A stretch of 64,000 nt of DNA from Siniperca chuatsi. Taxonomy: Eukaryota; Chordata; Actinopteri; Centrarchiformes; Sinipercidae. The position numbers were made by a program, and so were the translations under genes. Positions 1 through 12,000 of the stretch are shown here, piece by piece; position 1 is the first letter of the stretch, and each line of letters starts with the position of its first letter. The notes under the pieces are model-generated. The model searched no databases, was not told the DNA's origin, and saw only the letters and a list, made by a program, of their open reading frames with translations. The DNA is taken from assembly GCF_020085105.1 (NCBI RefSeq), contig NC_058065.1, forward strand, positions 2,668,218 to 2,732,217. Reading direction: 5' to 3'.

Positions 1-46
1 TCAAAATAAAACACATCCGCCCCGCACAGGAAGTAGTAAAATTAAC
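1..46. repeat. 46-nt direct repeat of 479-524, joined to a LINE-derived piece
   Basis: Bases 1-46 are repeated at 479-524 with no difference seen. Bases 47-74 match 939-966, which lies inside the LINE described at 574-1292. The window therefore opens with a mosaic of two segments that lie about 400 bp apart further right. The rest, 75-478, is AT-rich and I see no gene in it. Confidence 0.8.
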
Positions 47-573
47 AATCAAAAGATTTAACAATTAATAGTATTAACATTTGTTCCCAGCAGAATAAAA
101 CAAGTGGTCTACTTAATGTTATCGCTGCGTTCCTTTAAACGGATTTAAACCTACGTTAGAGCTGGAAAGAAAGTAAAATACACAAAGGAGAAAGATAAAA
201 GTCAACGGTTAACTTAGTTTCGGAGCTAACGTTACTTAACGTACTTACGGCTACTTCACTAACAGCGAGTGAAAAGTTAGATAACTTACCACATAAAATG
301 AGCTTAAAATAATAAAATACATAAGAGTTATTTAAACGCACCTTAATTACTCTTCGACAGAAAAAATAGACCACATTTACCTCTTCCTCACCGTCTTAAT
401 TCAACAAACACCGGTTACCGGTTCAGTTACTTTTTCCGTTACTGTCAACGTCAGTTAATCACAGCCGCCTGCTGTCCTTTCAAAATAAAACACATCCGCC
501 CCGCACAGGAAGTAGTAAAATTAAAAGCCAAGCAACTTTGCACACGTCTTTCACCAAAACAAACGATGTATGT

Positions 574-1292
574 CCAATGAATGTTTTCCTATGACGTTAA
601 GAAGGCGAAATATTATGGAGGGTTTCACCAGTCAAAATATAAAAAGTTTAGATGTAACTATTTAAAACTTCCTGTCCCACCCAAAGCCAAAGAGGTACGT
701 TTAAAATTGTTAAATAATGTTTAACCATGCAAAGAATTTTTACATTCAAAATGTAATATTGAGGACAATGTTTGTACTTTTTGTTTAGCTAACATTGAAA
801 CATATGAGCATCTCTGTTTCTCATGTGTTTATTCAAAGATATTTTGGGATAGTTTCTTTATTTGGGCTTATCAAAATAACTTGGGTGTCCGATCTTTCGA
901 TTACAGTGATGTTAAATTTGGCGTTGTGCTGGAGGACAAATCAAAAGATTTAACAATTAATAGTATGATTGTTATGGCATTTTTTTTCATTCACAAATGT
1001 AAATTTGGCAACATTAAACCTTTATTTAATGTTTTTATTCATGATATGTCATCTTTAAAAGAGTAATTGAATTTCTGTAAATCTAAGAATGCACTTTGGC
1101 TGTGGAATAATCTGGATGCTCTTTCTTTGAACCCTGTAACTCTGTAATTACGGCTTTCTTTGTTCTTGGTTTCTTTTTTGTTTAATTGTTCGACCTGCTC
1201 TACTTTTATTTAATGTTTAATAAGCCTGTATGGTTTTTGAAATAAATATTAAAGAGAAAAAAACTAAACTAAAAAAAACTTTAAACAAAAAA
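574..1292 (+). mobile_element. 5'-truncated L1-type LINE with a 20-nt target site duplication
   Basis: The forward strand reads a reverse-transcriptase C-terminal zinc-binding region (zf-RVT type) at about 750-870. It shows the Cys spacing CTFC, then the EHLC and CVYSKIFW signatures typical of fish L1 ORF2 ends, and coding sense continues to a stop near 1065. The A-rich tail runs to about 1292. The 20 nt at 555-573 plus flank (ending GATGTATGTC) recur at 1293-1312, as expected for target-primed insertion. The clean duplication suggests a fairly recent insertion. Only the last several hundred bases of the element remain, so it cannot move by itself. Confidence 0.85.
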
Positions 1293-1312
1293 CAAAACAA
1301 ACGATGTATGTC

Positions 1313-2119
1313 GGTCACGTTACAGTTTCGTTAGCGGACTCATTCTCTGCCATGCTGTCTGCACAGAGATAAATACTTTTTCCATACAGTCTGAAACCCT
1401 GTTCAGTTCTGCTCTTCTTCCTTACACTTACCTGTGTTCACTGCGTCCAGACATCGCAGAGTTTCTTATCCCTCAGTGAGTTAGTCTCTGTGTTAGGAGG
1501 TCGAAGTTTGTAAAAGAAATCCTACAGCCTCGTGCACGCTGACTAACGACTTCCTGGTCTGTCTTACTTTCACTTTCGCTGCAAGACCATACACTTCCTG
1601 TATGAAGAGGGTCCACTAACATCCACAAGGTGCCACTATTGGACCAGAAAACACAAACGACTCACCACGGGACTACAATCTGAAACAGAAGTTATCCTGT
1701 AGCTATAATTGTGTTTTGAGGTTCACCTCGTTGAATCAACATGTTCAGCTGATTTCTTACATCAGGCAGAGTAAGAAGTCTGCTATCATCTGTTCAACAT
1801 TAGGTGCTTTTGAAATGACTAAATTTATGAATCTCCAGTTCAATAAATCAGAGGTTTCATATGCAAGAAACCTACCACTCCCTGTTCACCAGCTGCCACA
1901 TATCTGTATTTACAAAGAGAGTGTTAGAGCAAAGGTCATCACAAGTAAAGTTTAACATAAAGTAGAGCAGCTCCTTCATCCCAGTATGTCAGATAATGAT
2001 AGACATGTAACCCAAGAAAATTATAGCTGATATTAGGTCAGAGCAGGCAGCCTTTTATCGCATATTCACAAGTAAATTAAATAAGTCAACAGTTTTAAAA
2101 TAAAGGCAGTCTAGTTTAA
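1313..2119. other. Intergenic DNA, no gene recognised
   Basis: A 79-codon open frame at 1716-1955 has no recognisable domain, and nothing supports splicing around it. I see no RNA gene or repeat that I can name. Confidence 0.5.
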
Positions 2120-2982
2120 GGTTTTAGACTGATCCAGGATGAGGAGGTGGTGGATGTGGAGGAAGGAGAGCAGAGGAGCAGAGAGGCATTTCTGGAGATC
2201 ACGCTGCACTTCCTGAGGAGGATGAAGCAGGAGGAGCTGGCTGACCGTCTGCAGAGGATTTTAACAACTTTAACGTGACGGAAAGAGGAAAATCGTCCAT
2301 TCTTACATTTTTTAAACTACCATAAATTTAGATAATACTCTTGTTTGTTCATGTGCTCCAGACTCTGTGAACTCAAATCTGATCTGAAGCAGAGGTCTCA
2401 GTGTGTGTTTGAGGGGATCGCTAAACCAGGAAACCCGACCCTTCTGAACCAGATCTACACAGAGCTCTGCATCACAGAGGGAGGGACTGCAGAGGTCAAC
2501 GATGAACATGAGGTCAGACAGATTGAAACAGCTTTCAGGAAACCAGACGGACCAGAAACAGCAATCACACGTGAAGACGTCTTTAAACCCTCAGATGGAA
2601 GAGGCTTCACTGACCCACAGAAGGAGGAGTACTTCAGGAAGAGATTCACACTGCTACAGTTCTGGAGGAGGTGCTGAAGACCAGAGAGGGAGGAGAGCTG
2701 CCCAAGACCCTGACTGAGATGTACATCCACTTCCTGGTGGTTCAGTCCAAACTGAAGAACATTAAGTATGATGGAGGAGTCGAGACAGATCCACACTGGA
2801 ATAAAAAGAGCAGGAAGATGATTGAGTCTCTGGGAAAACTGGCTTTTGAGCAGCTGCAGAAAGGCAACCTGATCTTCTACGAATCAGACCTGACAGAGTG
2901 TGGCATCGATATCAGAGCAGCCTCAGTGTGCTCAGGAGTGTTCACACAGATCTTTAGAGAGGAGAGAGGGCTGTCTGAATGA
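2120..2982 (+). pseudogene. NLRC3-like (FISNA-NACHT) NLR fragment lacking the NACHT core
   Basis: The first piece, about 2122-2265, encodes the acidic stretch before the FISNA domain (reads ITLHFLRRMKQEELADRLQR). After a probable intron, 2362-2610 encodes the FISNA (fish-specific NACHT-associated) domain, including VFEGIAKPGNPTLLNQIYTE. In intact fish NLRC3-like genes this is followed by a Walker A loop. Here the sequence jumps to the distal NACHT part (DPQKEEYFRKRF), then changes frame near 2660 and resumes with EEVLKTREGGELPKTLTEMY, ending at a stop at 2982. The P-loop, Walker B region and leucine-rich repeats are all missing. It is a degraded member of the large fish NLR family, probably not functional. 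An AATAAA lies near 3190. Confidence 0.85.
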
Positions 2983-3289
2983 ATTGAAGGACAGCCACAG
3001 ATAATCATCAGACTCGGCAGTACTCCTCAGCTCTACGGAGCAGTTTAACAACGTTATAATGTTCTGTTATGTGGACATTCATCAGTCTGTAGTGCCTAAC
3101 CTGCATGAGTTGCAGTCATCCAGGAATTATCCACTGCCCTCTACAAACCAGCACAGGCAGCAGGACGGTGTGTGTGGGACTGAGTCAGAATAAACTACAG
3201 TGTGTGTGTTCATGGTGATGAAGGAACATGTCAGCCAGTGCAACAGTGCAGCTCACTGATGTGTTTTAATAGTTTCTGGACAACAATAG
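2983..3289. other. Intergenic DNA downstream of the NLR fragment
   Basis: No open frame of note. The AATAAA near 3190 could be the old polyadenylation site of the NLR copy. Confidence 0.4.
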
Positions 3290-4427
3290 AGCTCAATGGC
3301 TCAGAGGTGGAAGATACATCAGGCTGTGATACTTATTAGTAGATACATTCAGTAGATACATTGGTCTTTGGTCAGGCTGCTGACTGGAGGCATGGAACAG
3401 GAGTCGACTGGTCCACAGACTGGGGACCAGGAAGGACCGATGATGACCGAGGTGCTGAGCAGCAGTGAGGAACGACGTCAGCAGGAGCCGTGCTTCCTTC
3501 TGGGGGGCTTTCCAGAAGGTTTCTCCAAGACAAGAACAGGCTGAGGTGTAAGCTGGTTGGCAGGCGGGGGTGCAGACTGGAGACATTTAGACTAGCAGGC
3601 CGAGGTGCAGGTAGATGAGTAGCAGGCTGGGGGTGAGCAGGGCAGCTAGCAGGCCAGGAACCATGCTGATGGCTGCGAGGACCTCCAAGGCGGATGCCCA
3701 GGTACGGGTTCGGAGCTGGGGCTGGTTCAGGACAAGCAGGTTTCAGTCTGCCGAACCCGAGTCTAACCGACTGCAGGCTGAGGAGAAAGCCGAATGCTAG
3801 CAGGCCGGAGACTAGTGTTTATGAGTCTTCAACCCACTCACGTATTGAATTCCTCAGCCAAGGCTTGGAGGAAACTGCATGGTTTTCACAATTCACGACT
3901 GTCTCTGTCAAAGTCATTGCTAGCCGCCTCCAACACTCCCTCGAGCTCCTCAGGTCCAAAATCAATTCTACCAGTTCATCTGAATGAGAGTCTGCTGGGT
4001 TTATAACTATGGTCAGATCGTTCTGTTGCGGCGTGTCGAACAGGAAAGCAGGACCCAAAATACAGACACGTAGGCAGGGCAGGTTCAGAGCAACGATTTA
4101 ATGATAAGAAAACACAGAAGGCACTGATTTCAGACAGGGAGCAGGGAAAGTCCAAAATCCATTCAAGTACAAGGGGAACAAAGAATCCACAGGACCAACA
4201 AACCAGAGCACTTAACAGAGGACCGACGATCTGACACAGAACAAAGGAAGAACACAGACTAAATACACTCAGGTAGAGGAGACAACGAGACACAGGTGAA
4301 ACTAATAGATACCGGTGAAATCAATCAAGTCAATCAACAACAGGAAGCAAAACCAGACACATGAGGAAAGGAGAGTATTTCAAAATAAATCAGGAAATCA
4401 ACTAGACACAAACCCCAAACCATGACA
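3290..4427 (-). mobile_element. Ty3/Gypsy-like LTR retrotransposon fossil (LTR plus leader and gag start)
   Basis: Read on the minus strand, about 4427 to 4024 has the layout of a fish Gypsy LTR: it begins TGTCATGGTTTGG and ends in CGCCGCAACA. It runs straight into a short leader and a gag-like start containing NPADS (about 4020-3820), then Pro/Ala-rich sequence towards 3290. Only one LTR and the first part of the interior are visible. It is a truncated, broken copy of old appearance. The left boundary is uncertain, and 3290-3810 is assigned with low confidence. Confidence 0.65.
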
Positions 4428-6170
4428 AATACCCAAAATAACAACATAAACCAATCTTGTAAATATCAAGTGACCTCTCACATGGAATAATTTGAGATTT
4501 GTTTTTAAAATGTCAACCATGCACATCGCACAAAAACACTGAACATCAACAAATGTACACTACCAGTCAGAGTTCGAGGACATCTGTTTGATACCTGGTT
4601 ATTCATTGTCCAGTTGAAGCGCTGTAGATGGTGCTGGCGTTTGGTAATGAACTGGAAAAAACTCTGCAGTGTTGCCAACTTGATGACTTTGTCTCTAGAT
4701 TTAGCAGCTTTTCAGAGCCTCTTGTGCAGTCAGTGTGTCAGTCAGTGTGTGGCGTGTCCGGATCTCTGGATTAGGATATCTTGTGAATGTGTAAATAGTT
4801 TGTTTGTGTTTCTCGCTCACTCTTTCTCTCTGGATCAAGATGTTCCTACAGGTTGTAAATATGTAGCCTAAATACTTGGTTGGATCTTCTCCCTCCCTTT
4901 GTAGATATATTTATTGTTAGTTAAATGTTAAACTTTAGTTTTTTTAAACTTTTTTTACTTCAAATACACAATGTTCCTGTAGTGAGTTTGTGATTAAAGA
5001 TTTCTCTATCTATATTTTATATGTCTTTAATTAAGGTGATCTCTCCCTCACTGCACTAAGCTTTATGCAAATGAATGTGTGGTGACGTCATCAACATGCA
5101 AATGAGCGTATGACAACTTTTAGCGACTTTTGGAGCTGGTGCTAATTACTTTCATTGGAAAAGAACCGCTGTTGGATGTTACTGTTGGCGTCGATGTGGC
5201 TCAGCACAAGCACCACCTTGTTATTTCAAACACAGCAGTAGTAGTAATGGGTTTTTGTGGCTCAAGGAGGGCGGCGCTCTAGCGCCCTCTACTGGCCAGC
5301 CGCCACTGGATTCAATGTTAATAAGAAAACTATATGAGTAAACCGTAAATGTGCTCCTCTTGTCTTTTTGGATCATTTCCATTAATATTTTAGAATATGC
5401 AGGTTTTTGTAACAACACATTGACATTGTGTTTATTCATGTTTTCTCACTGACCATATGCTAAAATGTGTATGTCCAATGAGCCACTGTTTACTGTTAAA
5501 AATTACAGTAATGTAACTTTATGTGTTTCTTTTTTTCCTCCGCTGTACTGATCAAATGTATCAAGCTGTGACCCCAACTCATCTGAACCTGGACCGAATC
5601 TGAACATGTCATTTACCCGTACTTTAGCTCTGGATTTATTTTTTCCAATAAAAATACTGTGAATTAAAGTGCCTGTGATCTTTGTTTGAAGGAACTACAA
5701 ACATGTATTGACATTTGCAGTTTGTGTGCTGTAACTATGAGCAACTTTTAATTCAGAAGTTTTCCCAAAGCACTGACATATGCTGAATTTAAGGTTTGGA
5801 AATAAAAAGAATCACTCCTGCAGAAGCTCTGTATGGAGGTCTATGTCTTTGTCGATGGCAACAATTAGTTTTACATCAGAAGAAAGTGTTAAAGTTGACA
5901 AAGAAGTCACAATTACAGTTGTCAAGAAAACTAATAAATGAGATCCATACCCGCAGAGTACGTTTCCCTTTGTTGTTTTTATGAGTCAAGTGTGAGCTTG
6001 CAGGATAAGTGGGCGGACCTGCTGTGTGAGTCTGTCCAGAGGGCAAAGTTTTCCTGCTGCATAAACAGAACCTTCCTGCAGCAGCAGCAGCAGCAGCAGC
6101 AGAGAAAACCCTTCCCGTTGGAAGACAGAGACAGAAAAATTAAAGCTCCTTTCACTCAGGCTCAGAGGAG
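4428..6170. other. Intergenic region and probable 5' flank of ephx2
   Basis: AT-rich DNA without a recognisable gene. An AATAAA at about 5648 could end some upstream plus-strand transcript. A (GCA)n run at 6078-6101 lies just before the ephx2 start and is probably in its 5' leader. I see no clear TATA box in place. Confidence 0.4.
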
Positions 6171-7683
6171 ATGGCTGAGAGGAAAGCCGTCTTGTTCAAC
6201 TTCTGGGGAGTTGCTGTCTCTTCCAGACCTCATGCTGTTTTCCACAAGTTGGAGTTGCAGCATAACCTGCCAGGGTAAGCAGACTGATACAGCATCTCTG
6301 CACTGTGAAATATGGCGTGTTCGGGAAGCCATTTGATTTGGTGTCTAGATCAAATTAAAAGGTAAAAACTGTCAGGCATCCCACAAAAAATACATAAAAT
6401 AGATAAATCTGTCCCAGCAGGAAAGTAATTTGACTAGAGTGTGTAGATGTGGCAGAGGATTGATAAATCTTTATTAAAAATAGAACAAGTTTATGTTTTT
6501 TCAGTGTGTCAGTGGAAGCAGTGAAAACTACAATACTTCGGTAGGATTAGACGACAGGCGAGTTACTGCAGTGTAAAAGAAGAATCATTTACAGAAGAGA
6601 TTGTCTTTGTGTCACAGGGATCACAGTTCAGTTTCAGCTCCATTTAAATCTACCAAACTAGTAACAGCCACCAGCTTCCTTCTGCATTTTTAACAGCTTC
6701 AAATGTCAAATTACATTTTTTATAAAATATATTCAGTTTACAATGACTTAAAACTGAGAAAAGCTGAAAACAGAGTGTTTGGTATTTTTTCTTGATGAAT
6801 GACCTAAATGATAAATCAGATAAAAATGTGTTGTTGATAAATTAGTCATTTACTAACCGACTAATCATTTCAGTACTAATGAGTTTAAATACCCATAACT
6901 CAGTGGTCTGACTGAAATGTATCTTTGATCAAAGTCTAAAGATTCCCAACAATCAGCTGCTATCAGCCGGTGAGCATGATGATCAGCATTTATTTTAGGA
7001 ACTTCCTCTTTTGCAATGAAAGCTCTGACTGTTTGCTGTTGCTTGTTTTTAATAAGCTGCTGTACTCGAGTTAAATCAGCTGCTTAACATTTACAGTTTG
7101 GCCAGTGACGTTTGGGTGTTTCTGTTTCTGAAGAACTTTGTTTAGAACCAACTAATCGATTATTGATTATTATACAGACAGCATGATTTCAGCTTTAAGT
7201 GCGAGGCTCAGCCATCACTATATTTCTGGCTGCTGAACCAGATGCAGATTTTATATGATAAAATCAACAATGTATATGATTGTGCTGGTGAAGATACAGT
7301 GTGTCTTATATGGATTCATTATTCCACACATATGATACTCTTACTATGTGTTATCTGTTACATGCTTGACCTCCTTTAATGCCACCATATAGACTCACGT
7401 TAATGTTACAGACTTATTCGTGTTGACACGCTTCTTTGAATGTCTTGTTGTTTGTCTCTCTGGTTTCAGTGGTTTTCTGTCCAGTATGGCGTCCCGAAAG
7501 GACAGTGCCATGAGTCGGGCGGAGAGAGGTGAGATGGCGCTGTCCCAGGTGGGTGAGGTCAAAGTCATACTGTTGATTTGCTGTTTCACTTCACTTCTGT
7601 CTTCTGTTACCGATGGCGACTGAATGAGTGGAGTCCTTGGATGGGCCCCTTTACTGCCTCCTTCATCCTTGAAACTCTGTTTG

Positions 7684-7722
<39 letters not shown>

Positions 7723-9011
7723 GATCCCAGCGTTCGAGGCGGAGTGTGTGAAGGAGGCCCAGGTCAAGGGTGTGACTCTGCCCTCTGATTGGTCAGTCAG
7801 AGGCCTGCTGGAGGAGCTCAGAGAGGCGGCGATGGACGTCCAAGCAGCCGTGCTGAAGACAGCTACCAGTCTGCGTCACAGTGGTACGTATGCATCAACA
7901 CATCTGGACACAACACACATACAGCTGTGGTGTCTGAGGATGCAGGATGACATCACCAAAAGGGTGTCTGAGGCTGGATCTGATTCTGCTTCTCCATCCC
8001 ATCAGGGTTACTGACAGCTGTGCTGGCCAATCACTGGCTAGATGACAGTGCGGCTGGAGACGGTCCAGCCCGCCTTCTCTCTCTGCTGGGCGGCCATTTT
8101 GACCTGGTCCTCCAGTCCTGTCGCTCAGGTCACAGGGTCCCCGAGTCCTCCATGTTCCGCTCTGCTCTGCAGCACCTGGGAGTGACATCACAACAGGTAG
8201 AGGACACACCCACACACACCTATCTGCGTATCCTGGACCAGTCCAGTGTGGTGAGCTGCCGGTCTTATTTCAGGCTCTGTGGTTGGATGCAGATGAGGAA
8301 GGTGTGAAGGCCGCAGAGGGAGCGGGGATGAAGGCCATCCTGGTGGAAAACCTGGAAGACGCTCTGGACAAACTGGCCAACTTTACTGGAGTTCAGGTGT
8401 GGACCAGAACGATTTGATCTTTTAGAGGAAGGAAAACAATGAAAATCTAAATTTAAAAAAATGTAATTTGGGTTGAATCTCGACAGCCTCACAGCGTCAG
8501 AGCTTCCCACATTAATTAATTTAGCTTTTGTTCCACTCCACGTTTTTATCCCGGTGCAGTGGGTTTAGACCCCCCTAGATTGGGAACCACTGCCCCCTAA
8601 AATGACATAATTTGCAAGACATAAGATTGAATGCAGCCTTTAAGGTAAAGAGAAATTGGCTACAAGTGCATAGAAGCTAAAATTGGGGTGATGCAGAAAG
8701 CCAGCTGGTGCCAGAGGAAAGGTCGTGTTGTTGCCTAAATCACAGGGTTTATCCTCAGACAGCTGTTGTGCTAACATTAGCATGGTAACATACACATTTA
8801 TGTGTGTGTGTGTGTGTGTGTTTTAGGCTGTTGGAGCAGATAGTCCTCCACCATCCTGCAGCCCAGATGAAGTGTCTCATGGCTACGTCACCATCAGGGT
8901 AATGATCTGTAACAGAGTCAGCACGTAATTCTCTCCCCGTTATCTGTTTAGGAAATTATGGCAGTAAGACACATTTGAAATGTTGTTTTCTTGTGACATT
9001 AGTGATAATTC

Positions 9012-9052
<41 letters not shown>

Positions 9053-12000
9053 AGCCCGGTGTGAGGACTCATTATGTTGAAATGGGCTCAGGTCCACCCG
9101 TTCTGCTGTGTCACGGCTTCCCTGAGAGCTGGTACTCCTGGAGGTACCAGGTAACGTGTTCACGTGTCAAACAGGATTTCATCTGCACTCACTGTTGTCA
9201 TGTGAAAGTCTGACAGAACAACAGACAGCAACAGCAACACAGAATTTATTACATGTGTATATATTAAAACTAAAAGCAAGGAAAGACAAGGTTCATACTC
9301 ACGGTTTTGTTTTTACACCGCTGGTCCTGAACATCCTCTTCTCTCTCTGGCAGATCCCAGCCGTGGCAGCAGCAGGGTTCAGGGTGTTGGCTCTGGACAT
9401 GAAGGGGTACGGAGAGTCCACAGCGCCCCCAGGTGTGTGTGTGTGTGTCTGTTAAAGTCCAGTACTAAATGCTCAAATAGTCTCTTGATATGGAAGATTT
9501 TGAAAGAACCAAAACATCCGGCTTATACTCACTTATCATATATATGTGAACGTAAACAACGTGGGAAAATAACTACCAATCAAAGAGCACCTCCCAGCAT
9601 CCATTGAGCTCATTTGAATATAAATCCTAAATAATTATTTACAAATAATCAAAAGATAAACTACACATTGTTCAAAAGAATGCTTCCATATGAGCCAAAC
9701 AGATAGACAGATACGTATAATAGAGAAAATATAGTCGAATAAATGCAGTATTAAAAGATTAGCCAAAGAGGTACAGATCATACAATCGTATATAAATATG
9801 GAATATAAATGACCAAGGATCGTTAAATATCCTACAATAGAAAAAGTTTACTAATATTATGAAAATTTTTACTATAAATACAGTGACGACAGGCCAAAAT
9901 GGTCTGTGAATGTGTTTGTGAAAAAAATAAGCCCATAGAAATCACAAGAGTTAAAGTAGCAAAGTTTAATCCACATGTTCGAAATAAGAGCTGGAGACCA
10001 GACAGGAGAATAATCTTCATCCTAAACCTGTCACTTTAAGAATATTGACATGAGCAAGTAGAAGAAAAAACCAGAACAGCCTGTTACCCTCCGCTACAAA
10101 GTACACAAGATAAAAAGAAAACACAACCCATCAGTTCAGCCTCTCCCTCACGAACACGTTGTTCAGTCCATTAATCCAGTTAATCTGTTAGTCTCATAAA
10201 TTGGCAGAGGGCAGAAGATGAGCTAATGCACATTAACCTGAGGCGGGAGACCACGAGAAGAGCTGTAGGAAAGGAGACTTGTCTGAACTTCATGTAGGTC
10301 CAACAAAGACCAGGAAGTCCACAGCTCCATCCGAGCAGCTCAGACAGAGAGTGGAAGATTCATTGCAGGGATCAGCACACGTCCTGCAGCACACTGTTGG
10401 ACTGGGGGGTCCAGGAAATCCAGCCGAAACTGCATTAAGACTTTTCCCTTCCCTTAGTAACCCTCACTCCTCTTCCTGTTCTCCTCCCGGCTCACAGGTG
10501 TGTCTGATTCCTCTCCTCACCTTCCTTTCCCGTCAAAAAGGGCTATTCTGCACTTTTTCTTTCCCCCCTTCTGCTATCTAATCAGGTTCAGTGGTTAAAG
10601 GGGCCACACTCACAATCACAGAAGAAGAAACCTAACAAGGGAAGGCTATTTGAGTGATAAGTTGATCCGTCTTATCAGCCAGATAAGGGGGGGCCTCACC
10701 CACAATATAAAATAAAACAGGAAGCCATTTTAATGTGGATACCGTCTGTAGAAGAAGCGCCCCTGTGTTTAGTGTCCGCAGGTCTGTGCTGCCCTCTGCT
10801 GGACACTTAAACACAGTACACCACTTTAATGTGGCTTGTCAGTTGACATTTTAACAGTGGTGAAATGTAACTAAGTACATTTACTCAAGTGCTGTATTCG
10901 AGGTACTTTTACTTTACATGAGTATTTCCATTTTATGCTACTTTATACTTCTACTCCACCACACCTCAGAGAGAAATATTGTACTTTTTACTGCATTTAT
11001 CTGACGCGCTTCCTGTCCAGTGAAAACCATGTATCTCCTGGTGATTTTGAATATTTGTGAAACTGAAGGATGAAGAGTTTTTCCTTTATGTGCTGAGAAA
11101 ACTCTTTAACCCCCCCTCGGATCAGCTGGAAAACGCATCGTCACAAACCAGATGCTACAAACACGTGATGATCTTACATACCATGATGCATTGCTGCAGA
11201 TGAAACTACCCAACAGTATATAAAGCAGTTAAAATGAGCTCAACCTGAAACATCTGCAGCAGTAAAATGCAACACACACATGAATGCAGCAGGAATATGA
11301 ATCCAGAAACATCAGATATAATAAAACACTGACAGTGAGCACTTTTACTGTGATACTTTAAGTGCATTCTGCTGAAAATAACTTGCTTTTACTTATGTAA
11401 AGTTTTGAATGCAGGACTTTTACCTTTAGTGGGGTATTTTCACAGTGTGGTATTAGTACTTTCATATATAGAAAAAGCATTTTACATATTCTGAAGGTTC
11501 ATGTTGCACCTCGGGAGCCGTATTCTCTCCTCATTAACTGTCGTTTTCCCACTGACAGACATAGAGGAATATTCTCAGGAGCAGCTGTGCAAGGTACAAA
11601 CTCACCAGCACACACTCGTCATCAGTTCGTTAAACTAAATTAGATAAATATTTAATGAAACACACATTAAGTCTTGAGGATGATTGTGCTCCTCCACGTG
11701 ACATCAGTGTAAAATATAGCAAACCATTTCCCAAAAGCATAACGTGGTTTTAATTATTCTTAATGTCAATATAGGCTGAGCCTGTAACGGTCTGCTGTGA
11801 TAGCTTATTGAAAAAATGGTTGTATTTAAGCAGATTTAGCCATCTCTACCACTGTTTGTTGTTGCTGTTGTGTTATTGTAACCTCCACACTAACACTTTT
11901 CACAGCCAGACATGTATTATTTAATCATGTTTACATAGAATAATATTAAATGCCGTAAAACATGCTGTTATTCACTTTTTTTTCCCCAGGACTTAATCAC

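Noticed and set aside
5938-6336. 132-codon plus-strand frame with a poly-Gln run
   Set aside because: Overlaps ephx2 exon 1 in another frame and runs into the intron; the Gln run is the (GCA)n leader repeat.
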